From CAWCLK01 sp963796225 (GTDB taxonomy: Bacteria; Actinomycetota; Nitriliruptoria; Nitriliruptorales; Nitriliruptoraceae), in NCBI GenBank assembly GCA_963796225.1, contig CAWCLK010000042.1:1-17477 (forward strand): a DNA stretch of 17,477 nt, read 5' to 3'. Position 1 is the first letter of the stretch; the number at the start of each line of letters is the position of its first letter. A model generated the notes under the pieces. The model saw only the letters and a list, made by a program, of their open reading frames with translations. It was not told the origin of the DNA and searched no databases. The translations under genes and the position numbers were made by a program. Positions 1-7,605 of this stretch are shown here, one piece after another.

Positions 1-349
1 GCGCCCCGTCGCCGGTGACACCGCGGCCGACCGGGTCGTGGCCGTGCTCACCCGCGGCATCCAGGGCCTGCAGCGCGACCCCGACCTCAGCGAGGCCATG
101 ACCCGCGCGCTGATGTTCGCCGACGCGTCCGCGGCGGCCGACGTCCACGCCGTGACCGAGCTGACCACCCAGGCGGTCATCGCCGCCATGCACGGACCCG
201 ACCGCGAACCGACCCCGGACGACCACGCGATCGCGCGCGTGCTCGAGCAGGTGTGGCTGTCCTCGATGCTGGCCTGGCTGTCGGGGCGCTCGTCGACCAC
301 GCAGCTGAGCGAGGACATCGACGTCGCCGCCCGGCTGCTGCTGAGGTAG
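1..349 (+). CDS. kstR: KstR-like TetR-family regulator, C-terminal part only
   Basis: The open frame enters from the left edge (first full codon at position 2) and stops at TAG 347-349, giving about 115 residues. The N-terminal helix-turn-helix is outside the window, so this is the ligand-binding/dimerisation half. Stretches such as LQRDPDLSEAMTRALMFADA and VWLSSMLAWLSGR closely resemble the C-terminal domain of KstR (Rv3574), the repressor of cholesterol catabolism that is released by CoA-thioester steroid intermediates. The context fits: three KstR-type operators lie in front of catabolic operons in this window. It is transcribed towards the fadD19-like gene and ends 85 bp from that gene's stop. 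Its own promoter, and so any autoregulation, is not visible. The TetR assignment is very likely; KstR itself rather than a paralogue is probable. Confidence 0.85.
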   Translation, partial: RPVAGDTAADRVVAVLTRGIQGLQRDPDLSEAMTRALMFADASAAADVHAVTELTTQAVIAAMHGPDREPTPDDHAIARVLEQVWLSSMLAWLSGRSSTTQLSEDIDVAARLLLR

Positions 350-350
350 C

Positions 351-473
351 CCGAGGGATGACCGGCGGCTACCGGCGTCCCGATGACGCAGGCGACCGCC
401 GGCATCCCGAGCATCGGCCGAGGGATACCAGCGGCTAGCGTCCGATGGCGGCGACCGCCGGTCCCGGCATCGG
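351..473. repeat. Degenerate tandem duplication with hairpin cores between convergent genes
   Basis: Two adjacent copies begin CCGAGGGAT and end CATCGG (351-417 and 418-473). They share CCGAGGGAT, a GCGGCTA segment, CCGATG, GGCGACCGCCGG and CATCGG. In each copy CCGATG (380-385; 442-447) can pair with CATCGG (412-417; 468-473) around an inner GGCG-AC-CGCC stem. The right copy overlaps the 3' end and stop codon of the fadD19-like gene; the left copy fills the gap to the kstR-like stop. It could act as a two-way transcription terminator between the tail-to-tail genes, or be a small REP-like element. No T-run is present. Repeat and pairing are seen; the role is inferred. Confidence 0.5.
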
Positions 474-2074
474 TGTCCTGCTCGGCCAGCAGCCGCTGGG
501 CCCAGCCGTAGTCGGGCTTGCCGGCCGGCGACCGCATGACCTCCTCGACGACCGCCAGGGCCCGGGGCGTCTTGTAGCGGGCCAGCCGGCTCTCGCAGTG
601 GACACCGATGTCCTCGAGCGTCGGGGCGTCGACCACGCCGGGGCGCAGCTGGATGACCGCGCCCACGCGCTGGCCCCACCGCTCGTCGGGGACGCCGGCG
701 ACGATGGCGTCGTCCACCGCACGGGTGGGCCTTCAGCGCGGCCTCGACCTCCTCGGGGAAGATCTTCTCGCCGCCGGAGTTGATGCACACCGACCCGCGT
801 CCGAGGAAGTGGATGATGCCGTCCTCGTCGATGGTGGCGGCGTCGCCCATGAGGACCCACCGCTTGCCGTCGACCTCGACGAAGGTCTCGGCGGTCTTGG
901 CCTCGTCGCCGTAGTAGCCGACCGGGATGTGGCCGGTCTGGGCCACGCGGCCCACCTGGCCCGACCCCGGCTCGACCAGCGTGCGGGTCTCGGGGTCGAT
1001 CACGTTCGTTCGCGACGTCACCCGGAACTTCAGTCCCGAGTCGGTCGAGGAGTCCTCGGTGGCCGAGCCGTTGTAGCCGGTCTCGGAGGAGCCGTAGCTG
1101 TCGATCACGTAGAGGTTGGGCAGCTGGGCGGTCAGGCGGTCCCGCACCGACTGGGACATGATCGCGCCCGCCGTGGACAGGACCCCGAGGCTGGACAGGT
1201 CGTAGTCGCGCTCCTCGAGCGCCTCGATCAGCGGGATCGCCATCGCGTCGCCCACGAGGTTGATCGTGTTGAGCGTCTCGCGCTCGATCAGCTCGCACGC
1301 CCCGTGCCCGCTGAACTTGCGGATCAGCACCAGCTTGGCGCCCTGGAAGAACCCGATGAAGGTGGCCAGGAAGGCCGCCCCGTGCATCAGCGGCGGGGCG
1401 GCGAACATGCCGAGCTGGAAGTCGGGGTTGATCCGGGTCGCGATCTCCTCGGGCGAGCTGACCGGCTCGGCCACCGGGTTGCCGCCGCCCATGCCGGCGA
1501 AGAACATGTCCTCGTGGCGCCACACGACGCCCTTGGGCATGCCGGTGGTCCCGCCGGTGTAGAGCATGTACCGGTCGTCGGGCGAGCGTCCCTCGAACAG
1601 GCCGTCGCGGGTGGTGGGCTGCTCGGCGAGCGCCGGCTCGTAGGCGACCGCACCCTCGGGAAGGGTCGCTCCCGACGTGTCGCCGGTCACCAGCAGGTGC
1701 TCGAGCGTGTCGATGTCGGGGGCCACGGCCGCCACCCGATCGGCGAACTCGACGTCGAACACCAGGGCCTTGAGGTCCGCGTTGTCGTAGAGGTACCGCA
1801 GCTCGTTCTCGACGTAGCGGTAGTTGACGTTGACCGGCACCGCCCCGATCTTGAAGCAGGCGATCATCGTCTCGACGTAGGGCGTCTGGTTCGCCATGTG
1901 GCACCCGACGTGGTCCCCCCGCCCGATGCCGTTGGCGAGCAGGTGGTGGGCGAGCTGGTTGCAGCGCTCGTCGAGCTCCCGATAGGTCAGTCGCACCGGG
2001 TCGCAGACCAGCGCCTCACGGTCGGGCACGGTGTCGACGACGCTCTCGAACAGGTCCGCCAGCTGGTACTGCAT
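435..2074 (-). CDS. fadD19: FadD19-like steroid side-chain acyl-CoA ligase (apparent +1 frameshifts)
   Basis: ATP-dependent CoA ligase expected to activate C26-carboxylated sterol side chains. The start is ATG at 2074, preceded by GGGAGG. Residues 172-182 are the AMP-binding loop YTGGTTGMPKG. DSYGSSETG and, late in the protein, GRGSVCINSGGEK are FadD19-like signatures. The frame breaks near 721 (about residue 451), where one extra base follows the codons for LKAHP. Removing it restores DDAIVAGVPDERWGQ and the C-terminal catalytic-lysine region SPAGKPDYGWA. The restored frame has no stop before the left edge, so a second single-base insertion between about 437 and 520 is likely, ending at TAG 435-437. 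With both removed the length is 545 residues, matching FadD19 (about 548). Last gene of the SDR-fadE26-fadE27-fadD19 unit. Confidence 0.85.
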
Positions 2075-2090
2075 GGTGTGGTGCCTCCCT

Positions 2091-2109
2091 CGGCGAGCGA
2101 TGCTCGCCG
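2091..2109 (-). other. Intercistronic perfect hairpin upstream of fadD19-like gene
   Basis: CGGCGAGC (2091-2098), loop GAT, GCTCGCCG (2102-2109): an uninterrupted 8-bp GC-rich stem in the 84-bp gap between the fadE27-like stop and the fadD start. It lies just upstream of the GGGAGG ribosome binding site. No T-run follows, so a full terminator is unlikely; an RNA-processing or expression-tuning hairpin is possible. The structure is seen; the role is inference. Confidence 0.4.
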
Positions 2110-2158
2110 GCTCCCGGTGGGTGGTGTGGTGCGCTCGTGTCGATCGTGTCGTGGAAGG

Positions 2159-3274
2159 TCAGACGGGTTCGTCGGCCAGCACGGCTCCCAGCCGCACCAG
2201 CGCGCGTGTGGGCGTGCCGAGCGTGTGCTCGACCTGCTTGGCCCAGAGGAAGTAGCGGTGCAGCGGGTAGCTGACGTCGACGCCGATCCCGCCGTGCACG
2301 TGCTGGGCGGCGTGGACGACCCGCATCGCCCCGTCGCCGGCCCAGAACCGTGCCGACTGGACCTCGGTGTCGGCCTCCCAGCCCTGGGACAGGCGGAACA
2401 CGGCCTGCCAGGCGGTCAGCCGCACCATCTGCGTGTCGATGAACGCGTCGGCCGCACGCTGCGAGACCGCCTGGAACTCGGCGATGCGCTTGCCGAACTG
2501 CTGGCGGGTGGAGGTGTGCTCGGCCATGCGCCGCAGCGCCCCCTCGCACACCCCGGCCTGGAGCGCGCACCAGGCGGCCGCACCCCGCTGGATGACCCAG
2601 CGCACGGCCGCGTCGCCGTCGGGGCCCGGGGCGACCAGTGCGGTCGCGGGGGCGTCGGCGAGGTCGAGGTGCCCGAGCGGGGCGCGGTTGGTGGACACCA
2701 GCGGCGTCACCGTGACGCCCTCGCCGGGCTCGACGAGGAACAGCCCGGTCCCCTCGTCGGTGGTGGCCGGCACCAGCAGCAGGTCGGCCTCGGCGGCGTA
2801 CGGCACGAAGGGACGCTCACCCGCCAGGGACCATCCCGCGTCCGTGGAGGTGGCTCGCACCGTGGGGGCCACCAGGCGGTCGGGTTCGGTGGACTCGAGC
2901 GCCGCGGTCAGGATCGCCTCGCCCGCGACCACGCGCGGCAACCAGGCCGCCTGCGTGGCGTCGTCCCCGAACTCGACCAGGGGCAGCGCCCCGGTGACCA
3001 GGGTCGGCACCAGCGGCACGGGGGCGACGTGGTGGCCGGCCTCCTCGAGCACCAGCAGCAGCTCGAGCAGCCCGTACCCCGCCCCGCCGTGCTGCTCGGG
3101 CACGACGACCCCGAGGATCCCCGCGTCCGCGAGCGACTGCCACAGCGCACGGTCGAACACCGTCGCGTCGGCTGCCTCCAGCTCGGCGAAGCGCTCGTGG
3201 GTCGCGCGGTCGTCGAGGATCTCGCGTGCGAGGTCCCGCAGCGCCTTCTGTTCGTCCGACCAACGAAAGTCCAT
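2159..3274 (-). CDS. fadE27: FadE27-like acyl-CoA dehydrogenase subunit (ChsE5 type)
   Basis: A 371-residue acyl-CoA dehydrogenase family protein starting at ATG 3274 with a GAGGGAG ribosome binding site. It starts MDFRWSDEQKALRDLA and has the family's N-terminal helical domain, middle beta domain and C-terminal helical domain with REFQAVSQ-type (here EFQAVSQRAADAF) and HVHGGIGVD segments. Length and sequence resemble FadE27 (Rv3505, 372 residues), the beta subunit of the ChsE4-ChsE5 alpha2beta2 dehydrogenase that oxidises cholesterol side-chain CoA esters. The fadE26-like partner ends only 14 bp upstream, as in M. tuberculosis, where the two genes are adjacent. It probably completes the FAD site while the partner supplies the catalytic base. 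Intact reading frame. Confidence 0.88.
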   Translation of the reverse strand: MDFRWSDEQKALRDLAREILDDRATHERFAELEAADATVFDRALWQSLADAGILGVVVPEQHGGAGYGLLELLLVLEEAGHHVAPVPLVPTLVTGALPLVEFGDDATQAAWLPRVVAGEAILTAALESTEPDRLVAPTVRATSTDAGWSLAGERPFVPYAAEADLLLVPATTDEGTGLFLVEPGEGVTVTPLVSTNRAPLGHLDLADAPATALVAPGPDGDAAVRWVIQRGAAAWCALQAGVCEGALRRMAEHTSTRQQFGKRIAEFQAVSQRAADAFIDTQMVRLTAWQAVFRLSQGWEADTEVQSARFWAGDGAMRVVHAAQHVHGGIGVDVSYPLHRYFLWAKQVEHTLGTPTRALVRLGAVLADEPV

Positions 3275-3288
3275 GGGTGCAGTCTCCC

Positions 3289-4491
3289 TCAGCGCAGCGG
3301 GCGCGGCATGCCGAGGCCGAACACCGCGATCAGGTCACGCTGGACCTCGTTCACCCCGCCCCCGAAGGTCAGGATCAACGTCCCGCGGTAGGCGCGTTCC
3401 AGCGACCCGCGCAGGGCGGTCTCCGCCGAGTCCCGTCGGAGCAGGCCGGCGTTGCCCATGACCTCGAGCAGCAACCCGTAGGCCTCGCAGTACAGCTCGG
3501 TGCCGTAGACCTTGGTGGCCGAGCTGTCCTGCACCCGGGTGATCCCCCGGGTGGCGTCCGAGGCGACCTTGTAGTTCATGAGGCGCAGCGCCTCGAGCTT
3601 GGCGTGGACCGTCGCGAGGTGGACCTGGGCCCACTCCTGGTCGATGACCCGGCGCCCGTCGGCCAGCTTGGTCTGCTGTGCCCAGCGGCGCACGTCGACG
3701 TACTTGCGCTCGAGCTGTCCGGCCGAGCACAGCGACACGCGTTCGTAGTTGAGCTGGGTGACGATCATGCGCCAGCCCTGGTCCAGCCCGTCCTCGCCAC
3801 CGACCACGTTGCTGACCGGGACCCGCACGTCCTCGTAGTAGGTCGCGTAGGTGCGGGCGTCCCCCATCGTGTCGATCGGGGTGAACGAGAAGCCGTCGGC
3901 GTCGGTGGGCACGATCACCATCGAGATGCCCGCGTGCTTGTCGGCACCGCCCTGGTCGGGGTCCATGGGCGTGGTGCGGCAGGCCAGCCACACGTAGTCC
4001 GCGTGGTCGACCAGCGACGTGTAGATCTTCTGCCCGTTGATGACCAGGTCGTCGCCGTCGCGTTCGGCACGCGTGGTCAGGGACGCGAGGTCGGTGCCGG
4101 CGTTCGGTTCGGTGTAGCCGATGGAGAAGAACAGCTCGCCCGCCAGGATCTTCGGCAGGAAGAACTCCTGCTGGTCACGGGTGCCGAACTCCTGCAGCGC
4201 CGGCCCGACCGTGTTGATGGTCAGGAACGGCACCGGGGCGCCGGCGCGCTGGGCCTCGTCGTAGAAGATGTACTGCTCGAGCTTGGTGCGGCCCTGCCCG
4301 CCGAACTCGGTGGGCCAGCCGATGCCCAGCCAGCCGTCCTGGGCCATCCGACGCACGGCCTGCTTGGCCAGCGGGCCCCCGCCCTCGGTGACCGCCAGCT
4401 CGGCCGCGAGCTCGTCGGTGACCAGCTCGGTGAAGTACGTGCGCAGCTCGTCCCGCAGGGCCTGCTGCTCGTCCGTCAGTGCCAGGTACAT
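3289..4491 (-). CDS. fadE26: FadE26-like acyl-CoA dehydrogenase subunit (ChsE4 type)
   Basis: A 400-residue acyl-CoA dehydrogenase starting at ATG 4491, six bases after GGAGG. Characteristic stretches are GWPTEFGGQGR (59-69), IGYTEPNAGTDLASL, TQLNYERV (245-252) and LTFGGGVNEVQRD near the C-terminus; this matches FadE26 (Rv3504) closely. Glu250 in TQLNYERV is the expected catalytic base, near the Glu247 position of ChsE4. It should act with the downstream fadE27-like product as a heterotetramer that introduces the alpha-beta double bond in steroid side-chain CoA esters. Upstream initiation in the same frame is unlikely, because that sequence is the frameshifted 3' part of the SDR gene. Intact frame, and part of the SDR-led operon. 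Confidence 0.9.
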   Translation of the reverse strand: MYLALTDEQQALRDELRTYFTELVTDELAAELAVTEGGGPLAKQAVRRMAQDGWLGIGWPTEFGGQGRTKLEQYIFYDEAQRAGAPVPFLTINTVGPALQEFGTRDQQEFFLPKILAGELFFSIGYTEPNAGTDLASLTTRAERDGDDLVINGQKIYTSLVDHADYVWLACRTTPMDPDQGGADKHAGISMVIVPTDADGFSFTPIDTMGDARTYATYYEDVRVPVSNVVGGEDGLDQGWRMIVTQLNYERVSLCSAGQLERKYVDVRRWAQQTKLADGRRVIDQEWAQVHLATVHAKLEALRLMNYKVASDATRGITRVQDSSATKVYGTELYCEAYGLLLEVMGNAGLLRRDSAETALRGSLERAYRGTLILTFGGGVNEVQRDLIAVFGLGMPRPLR

Positions 4492-4519
4492 CGTGCCTCC
4501 GCCCTCGTCGAGGGGGTCG

Positions 4520-5290
4520 TCAGACCGTGAACCCGCTGGACGCGGACGACCCCGCCGTCGACGCTGACCTCGGACGCCGGTCATGTAGGACGCGTCGTCG
4601 GAGGCGAGGAACGCCACCAGCGCGGCGACCTCCTCGGGCTCCCCGAAGCGCTTCAGCGCGGTCTTGCTGGCGATGAACTGCTCGCCCTCGGGCCCGAACC
4701 CCGGCTGGCCCGTGACCATCGGGCGTGCGGATCGCGCCGGGGTGGATCGAGTTCACCCGGATGCCCTCGGCGCCCAGCTCCCAGGCGGCGGCCTTCGTCA
4801 TGCCACGCACCGCGAACTTGGTGGCGGTGTAGCGCGCTGAGGAACGCCCCGCCGCCGAGGCCCTCGACCGAGGACACGTTGACGATCGGCGGACGTGCCG
4901 CCCGCGCGGCGCAGCGCCGGGATGGCGTGCTTCATGCCGAGGAACACGCCGACCTGGTTGACCTCGACGAGGCTGCCGGTAGTCCTCCAGCGGCAGGTCG
5001 GCGATCGCCCCGAAGCTGAGGATCCCGGCGTTGTTGACCAGCACGTCCAGCTGGCCGAACTGGCGCTCGGTGGCCTCGACCGCCGCGGCCCAGTCCTGCT
5101 CGCTGGTGACGTCGAGGTGGACGAACACCGCCGCGTCGCCGAGCTCGTCCGCGAGCTGCTTGCCCTCGTCGTCGAGGACGTCGCCGCACACGACGCGGGC
5201 GCCCTCCTCGACGAACCGGGTGGCGCTGGCGCGGCCCATCCCGCGTGCCGCCCCGGTGACCAGGACGACCTTGCCGTCGAGTCCGCGCAC
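4520..5290 (-). CDS. Short-chain dehydrogenase, hydroxysteroid type, with six apparent +1 frameshifts
   Basis: NAD(P)-dependent SDR. Start is GTG 5290 with GAGGGAG upstream. The N-terminal 100 residues read cleanly, with the cofactor loop TGAARGMG (12-19) and NNAG (86-89). The frame then breaks repeatedly. Removing one base in each of 4969-4975, 4887-4893, 4832-4835, 4720-4723, 4572-4575 and 4550-4553 gives a continuous protein with IVNVSSVEG, the catalytic YTATK, IRVNSIHPGAIRTP and a C-terminal VDGG, ending at TGA 4520-4522. The repaired length is 254 residues, normal for the family. It resembles mycobacterial FabG3 (Rv2002, 3-alpha/20-beta-hydroxysteroid dehydrogenase); a side-chain 3-hydroxyacyl role, like other SDRs in sterol clusters, is also possible. 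First gene of its operon, directly behind the 5308-5322 palindrome. Confidence 0.8.
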   Translation of the reverse strand: MRGLDGKVVLVTGAARGMGRASATRFVEEGARVVCGDVLDDEGKQLADELGDAAVFVHLDVTSEQDWAAAVEATERQFGQLDVLVNNAGILSFGAIADLPLEDYRQPRRGQPGRRVPRHEARHPGAAPRGRHVRRSSTCPRSRASAAGRSSARYTATKFAVRGMTKAAAWELGAEGIRVNSIHPGAIRTPDGHGPAGVRARGRAVHRQQDRAEALRGARGGRRAGGVPRLRRRVLHDRRPRSASTAGSSASSGFTV

Positions 5291-5307
5291 AGGCGCTCCC
5301 TCTTTCC

Positions 5308-5322
5308 CTGACAGTGTGTCAG
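5308..5322. promoter_or_regulatory. Palindromic operator candidate CTGACAGTGTGTCAG upstream of the SDR operon
   Basis: A perfect inverted repeat (CTGACA, GTG, TGTCAG) ending 18 bp before the SDR start codon. A possible minus-strand -10 hexamer TACGAT (plus 5323-5328) abuts it; no good -35 is seen. Same CTGAC-N5-GTCAG pattern as at 8611, 11785 and 15679. No KstR-type site was found in this gap. The position suits a repressor; the cognate protein is unknown. Confidence 0.65.
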
Positions 5323-5344
5323 ATCGTACGTGCTGGTGGATGTG

Positions 5345-6508
5345 TCAGGGGCGGTCGCTGCCGACCACCCAGGTCGCGAAGAACTGGCTGCCGCCGCCGT
5401 AGGCCTGGCCGAGGGCCAGGCGCGCCCCGTCGACCTGGTGCTCGCCGCACCGGCCGCGGACCTGGTCGGCGACCTCGAGGAACCGGATCATCCCCGACGC
5501 CCCGATCGGGTTGGACGACAGCACGCCCCCCGACATGTTGACCGGGAAGTCGCCGTCCAGCGCCGTGACCCCGTCCTGGGTCAGCTTCCAGCCCTCGTGC
5601 TTCGGGGCGATGCCGTGGCTCTCGAGCCACATGGGCTCGAACCAGGAGAACGGGACGTACAGCTCGGCGCAGTCGAGCTGGCTGCGCGGGTCGGTGATCC
5701 CCGCCTGGCGGTACACGTCGTCGGAGCACTCGCTGGCCGCCCACGGGGCCACGCGGTCGCGGCCGGCGCCGATGGTCGGCTCGGAGCGCACCGAGGTGCC
5801 GCGGACCCACGCCAGCGGGTGGTCCCCCATCGTGTCGGCGTGGGACTCGGAGACCAGCACCATCGCGGCCGCACCGTCCGAGGACGGGCAGGTCTCGTGG
5901 TAGCGGATCGGGTCCCACAGCATCGGCGAGTTCGCGACCGCCTCGTAGGTGAGGTCCGGGTCCTTCAGGTGCGCCTTGGGGTTCTTGAGCGCGTTGCGAC
6001 GGTCCTTGAAGGCGACCTTGTAGCCGGTGTCGAGCGGGGCGCCCGAGCGCTGGATGTAGCCGCGCACGATCGGGGCGAAGAACCCGCCGGCCCCGGCGAC
6101 GGCCTGCTGGCCGAAGGGCGCCTTGACCGACAGCGCCCACATCGCGTTGGACTCGGACTGCTTCTCCCACGCGACGGTGAGCACGCGGTCGAACCGCCCG
6201 GAGCTGACGTGGTGCGTGGCGACCACCGCGGTCGACCCCCCGACGGAACCGGCCGTGTGGACGCGCAGCAGTGGCTTGCCCGCGGCACCCAGCGCGTCGG
6301 CCAGGTACAGCTCGGGCATCATCAGGCCCTCGAACATGTCCGGGGCCTTGCCCACCACGACGGCGTCGATGTCCGCCCAGTCCATGCCGGCGTCGTCGAG
6401 CGCCTCCTGGGCCGCCTCGCGCAGCAGCCCCGCGATGGAGACGTCCTGGCGCTTGGCGGCGTAGGCGGTCTGGCCGGTGCCGGCGACGGCGACTCGTGTC
6501 GATCCCAT
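5345..6508 (-). CDS. ltp3: Ltp3-like lipid-transfer/thiolase-fold protein
   Basis: A 387-residue SCP-x-type thiolase-fold protein starting at ATG 6508, two bases after the ltp4-like stop, so it is probably translationally coupled. GTGQTAYAAKRQDVS (10-24), VVGKAPDMFEG, HTAGSVGGS (84-92), PSSDGAAAM, YVPFSWFEPMWLES and LSSNPIGASG match Ltp3 (Rv3523) almost motif for motif. The usual thiolase nucleophilic cysteine is missing from HTAGSVGGS, which fits an aldolase-like rather than thiolytic function. In Rhodococcus rhodochrous, ltp3 and ltp4 were reported as needed for degrading C24-branched sterol side chains. Last gene of the DUF35-ltp4-ltp3 unit; intact frame. Confidence 0.9.
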   Translation of the reverse strand: MGSTRVAVAGTGQTAYAAKRQDVSIAGLLREAAQEALDDAGMDWADIDAVVVGKAPDMFEGLMMPELYLADALGAAGKPLLRVHTAGSVGGSTAVVATHHVSSGRFDRVLTVAWEKQSESNAMWALSVKAPFGQQAVAGAGGFFAPIVRGYIQRSGAPLDTGYKVAFKDRRNALKNPKAHLKDPDLTYEAVANSPMLWDPIRYHETCPSSDGAAAMVLVSESHADTMGDHPLAWVRGTSVRSEPTIGAGRDRVAPWAASECSDDVYRQAGITDPRSQLDCAELYVPFSWFEPMWLESHGIAPKHEGWKLTQDGVTALDGDFPVNMSGGVLSSNPIGASGMIRFLEVADQVRGRCGEHQVDGARLALGQAYGGGSQFFATWVVGSDRP

Positions 6509-6510
6509 GC

Positions 6511-7560
6511 TCAGGCCTCCAGCATCGTGACGAGGTTCTGCTGCAGGCACGGTCCCGCCTGCGCGTGCGCCAGGGCGCGTCGTCCCTCCCCCTCCGCGAG
6601 GCGGCGCGCCGCCTCGCCGATCCGGGTGAGCCCGGTGGCCATGAAGGGGTCGGAGGCCAGCGCCCCGCCCGACGGCGTGACCCGCAGGTCCTCGGCGTCC
6701 AGCCCCATGGCGCGGCGGAGCAGGACCTCCTCGTGGGCGTAGCGGGTGTGCAGCTCGACGAGGTCGACCGGGTCGCCGTTCAGCCCGGCCTGCCTCGCGG
6801 CGTCGCGTGCGGACGTCGAGTCCGTGAGGTCGCGGGTGCCGAGGGCGTGGGACTCGACCCGGTGGTCGATGCCGCGGATCCAGACGGGCGTGTCGGTCAG
6901 CTCGCGGGCGCGGTCACCGGCGGCCAGCACGATCGCTGCGCACCCGTCGGTGGTCGGGGGCGCCTGGCCGACCCGGAGGGGGTCGGCGAGCATGTCCTGG
7001 GCGAGCACGTCCTCGGCGGTCCACTCCCCCGCCCGGACGGCGTGCGGGTTGTCGCGGGCGTCGCGGTTGGCCCGGGCCGCGACCTCGGCCAGCGACTCCT
7101 CGGTGGCGTGGCCGGCGTCGAGCAGGGCCCGGGCCTGCAGCCCCGCCAGCGCGTGGCTGTCGGGGAACAGCGGGCCGAGCGTGTAGGGCTCGAGCTGCAG
7201 CGCCAGCGTCCGGGAGACGTCCGACGGACTGGTCTTGCCGAAGGCGTACACCAGCGCGGTGTCGGCGTCGCCGGCCTGCAGCCACAGCCAGGCCTCGTAC
7301 AGGGCCCACGCGCCGTCCATCTCGACGTGGCTCTCGGCGATCGGCGGCCACGGGCCGACGGCGTCCAGGGCCGCGACGAACGAGAACGGGGCGCCCGCCA
7401 GGTAGTCGCTGGAGCCCGAGCAGGTGAACCCGATCTCGGTCTTCTCGAGCCCGACCCGGCCGGCCACCTCGTCGAGGACGGGAAGGAGCAGCTCGGGTTC
7501 GTTCAGGCGGGTCTCGGGGAACGCGGCCTGGGAGAACGAGACGATCGCGACGTCACGCAT
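6511..7560 (-). CDS. ltp4: Ltp4-like lipid-transfer/thiolase-fold protein
   Basis: A 349-residue thiolase-fold protein starting at ATG 7560 with an AAAGG-type ribosome binding site. FTCSGSSDYLAG (45-56), SHVEMDGAWALYEAW and PSGGALASDPFMATG identify it as Ltp4-like (Rv3522, about 354 residues). It keeps Cys47 in the CSGSS segment, unlike the ltp3-like partner, but lacks the standard thiolase C-terminal CAGGG cysteine motif. It lies between the DUF35 gene (45-bp gap) and ltp3 (2-bp gap), the order Rv3521-Rv3522-Rv3523 of M. tuberculosis. It probably works in a complex with these neighbours on C24-branched side-chain CoA esters. Intact frame. Confidence 0.88.
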   Translation of the reverse strand: MRDVAIVSFSQAAFPETRLNEPELLLPVLDEVAGRVGLEKTEIGFTCSGSSDYLAGAPFSFVAALDAVGPWPPIAESHVEMDGAWALYEAWLWLQAGDADTALVYAFGKTSPSDVSRTLALQLEPYTLGPLFPDSHALAGLQARALLDAGHATEESLAEVAARANRDARDNPHAVRAGEWTAEDVLAQDMLADPLRVGQAPPTTDGCAAIVLAAGDRARELTDTPVWIRGIDHRVESHALGTRDLTDSTSARDAARQAGLNGDPVDLVELHTRYAHEEVLLRRAMGLDAEDLRVTPSGGALASDPFMATGLTRIGEAARRLAEGEGRRALAHAQAGPCLQQNLVTMLEA

Positions 7561-7605
7561 GCGGGATGCCTTTGCAGGGGGTCGGCGGCGGTGGCGGGGC
7601 GGCGG

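Noticed and set aside
435..1904. A long minus-strand frame covering most of the fadD19-like gene
   Set aside because: It is in a different frame from the ligase motifs and is arginine-rich. Only its last codons and TAG appear to be used, after a second frameshift.
608..3391. A 927-codon open frame on the plus strand
   Set aside because: It lies antisense to fadD19-like, fadE27-like and the end of fadE26-like, which have clear family motifs. Its product is low-complexity and rich in G, R, V, D and H, typical of a high-GC shadow frame.
4520..5290. SDR as a decayed pseudogene
   Set aside because: All six frame breaks are single extra bases, every catalytic motif survives once they are removed, and there are no premature in-frame stops or deletions. 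Sequencing error is the simpler explanation.
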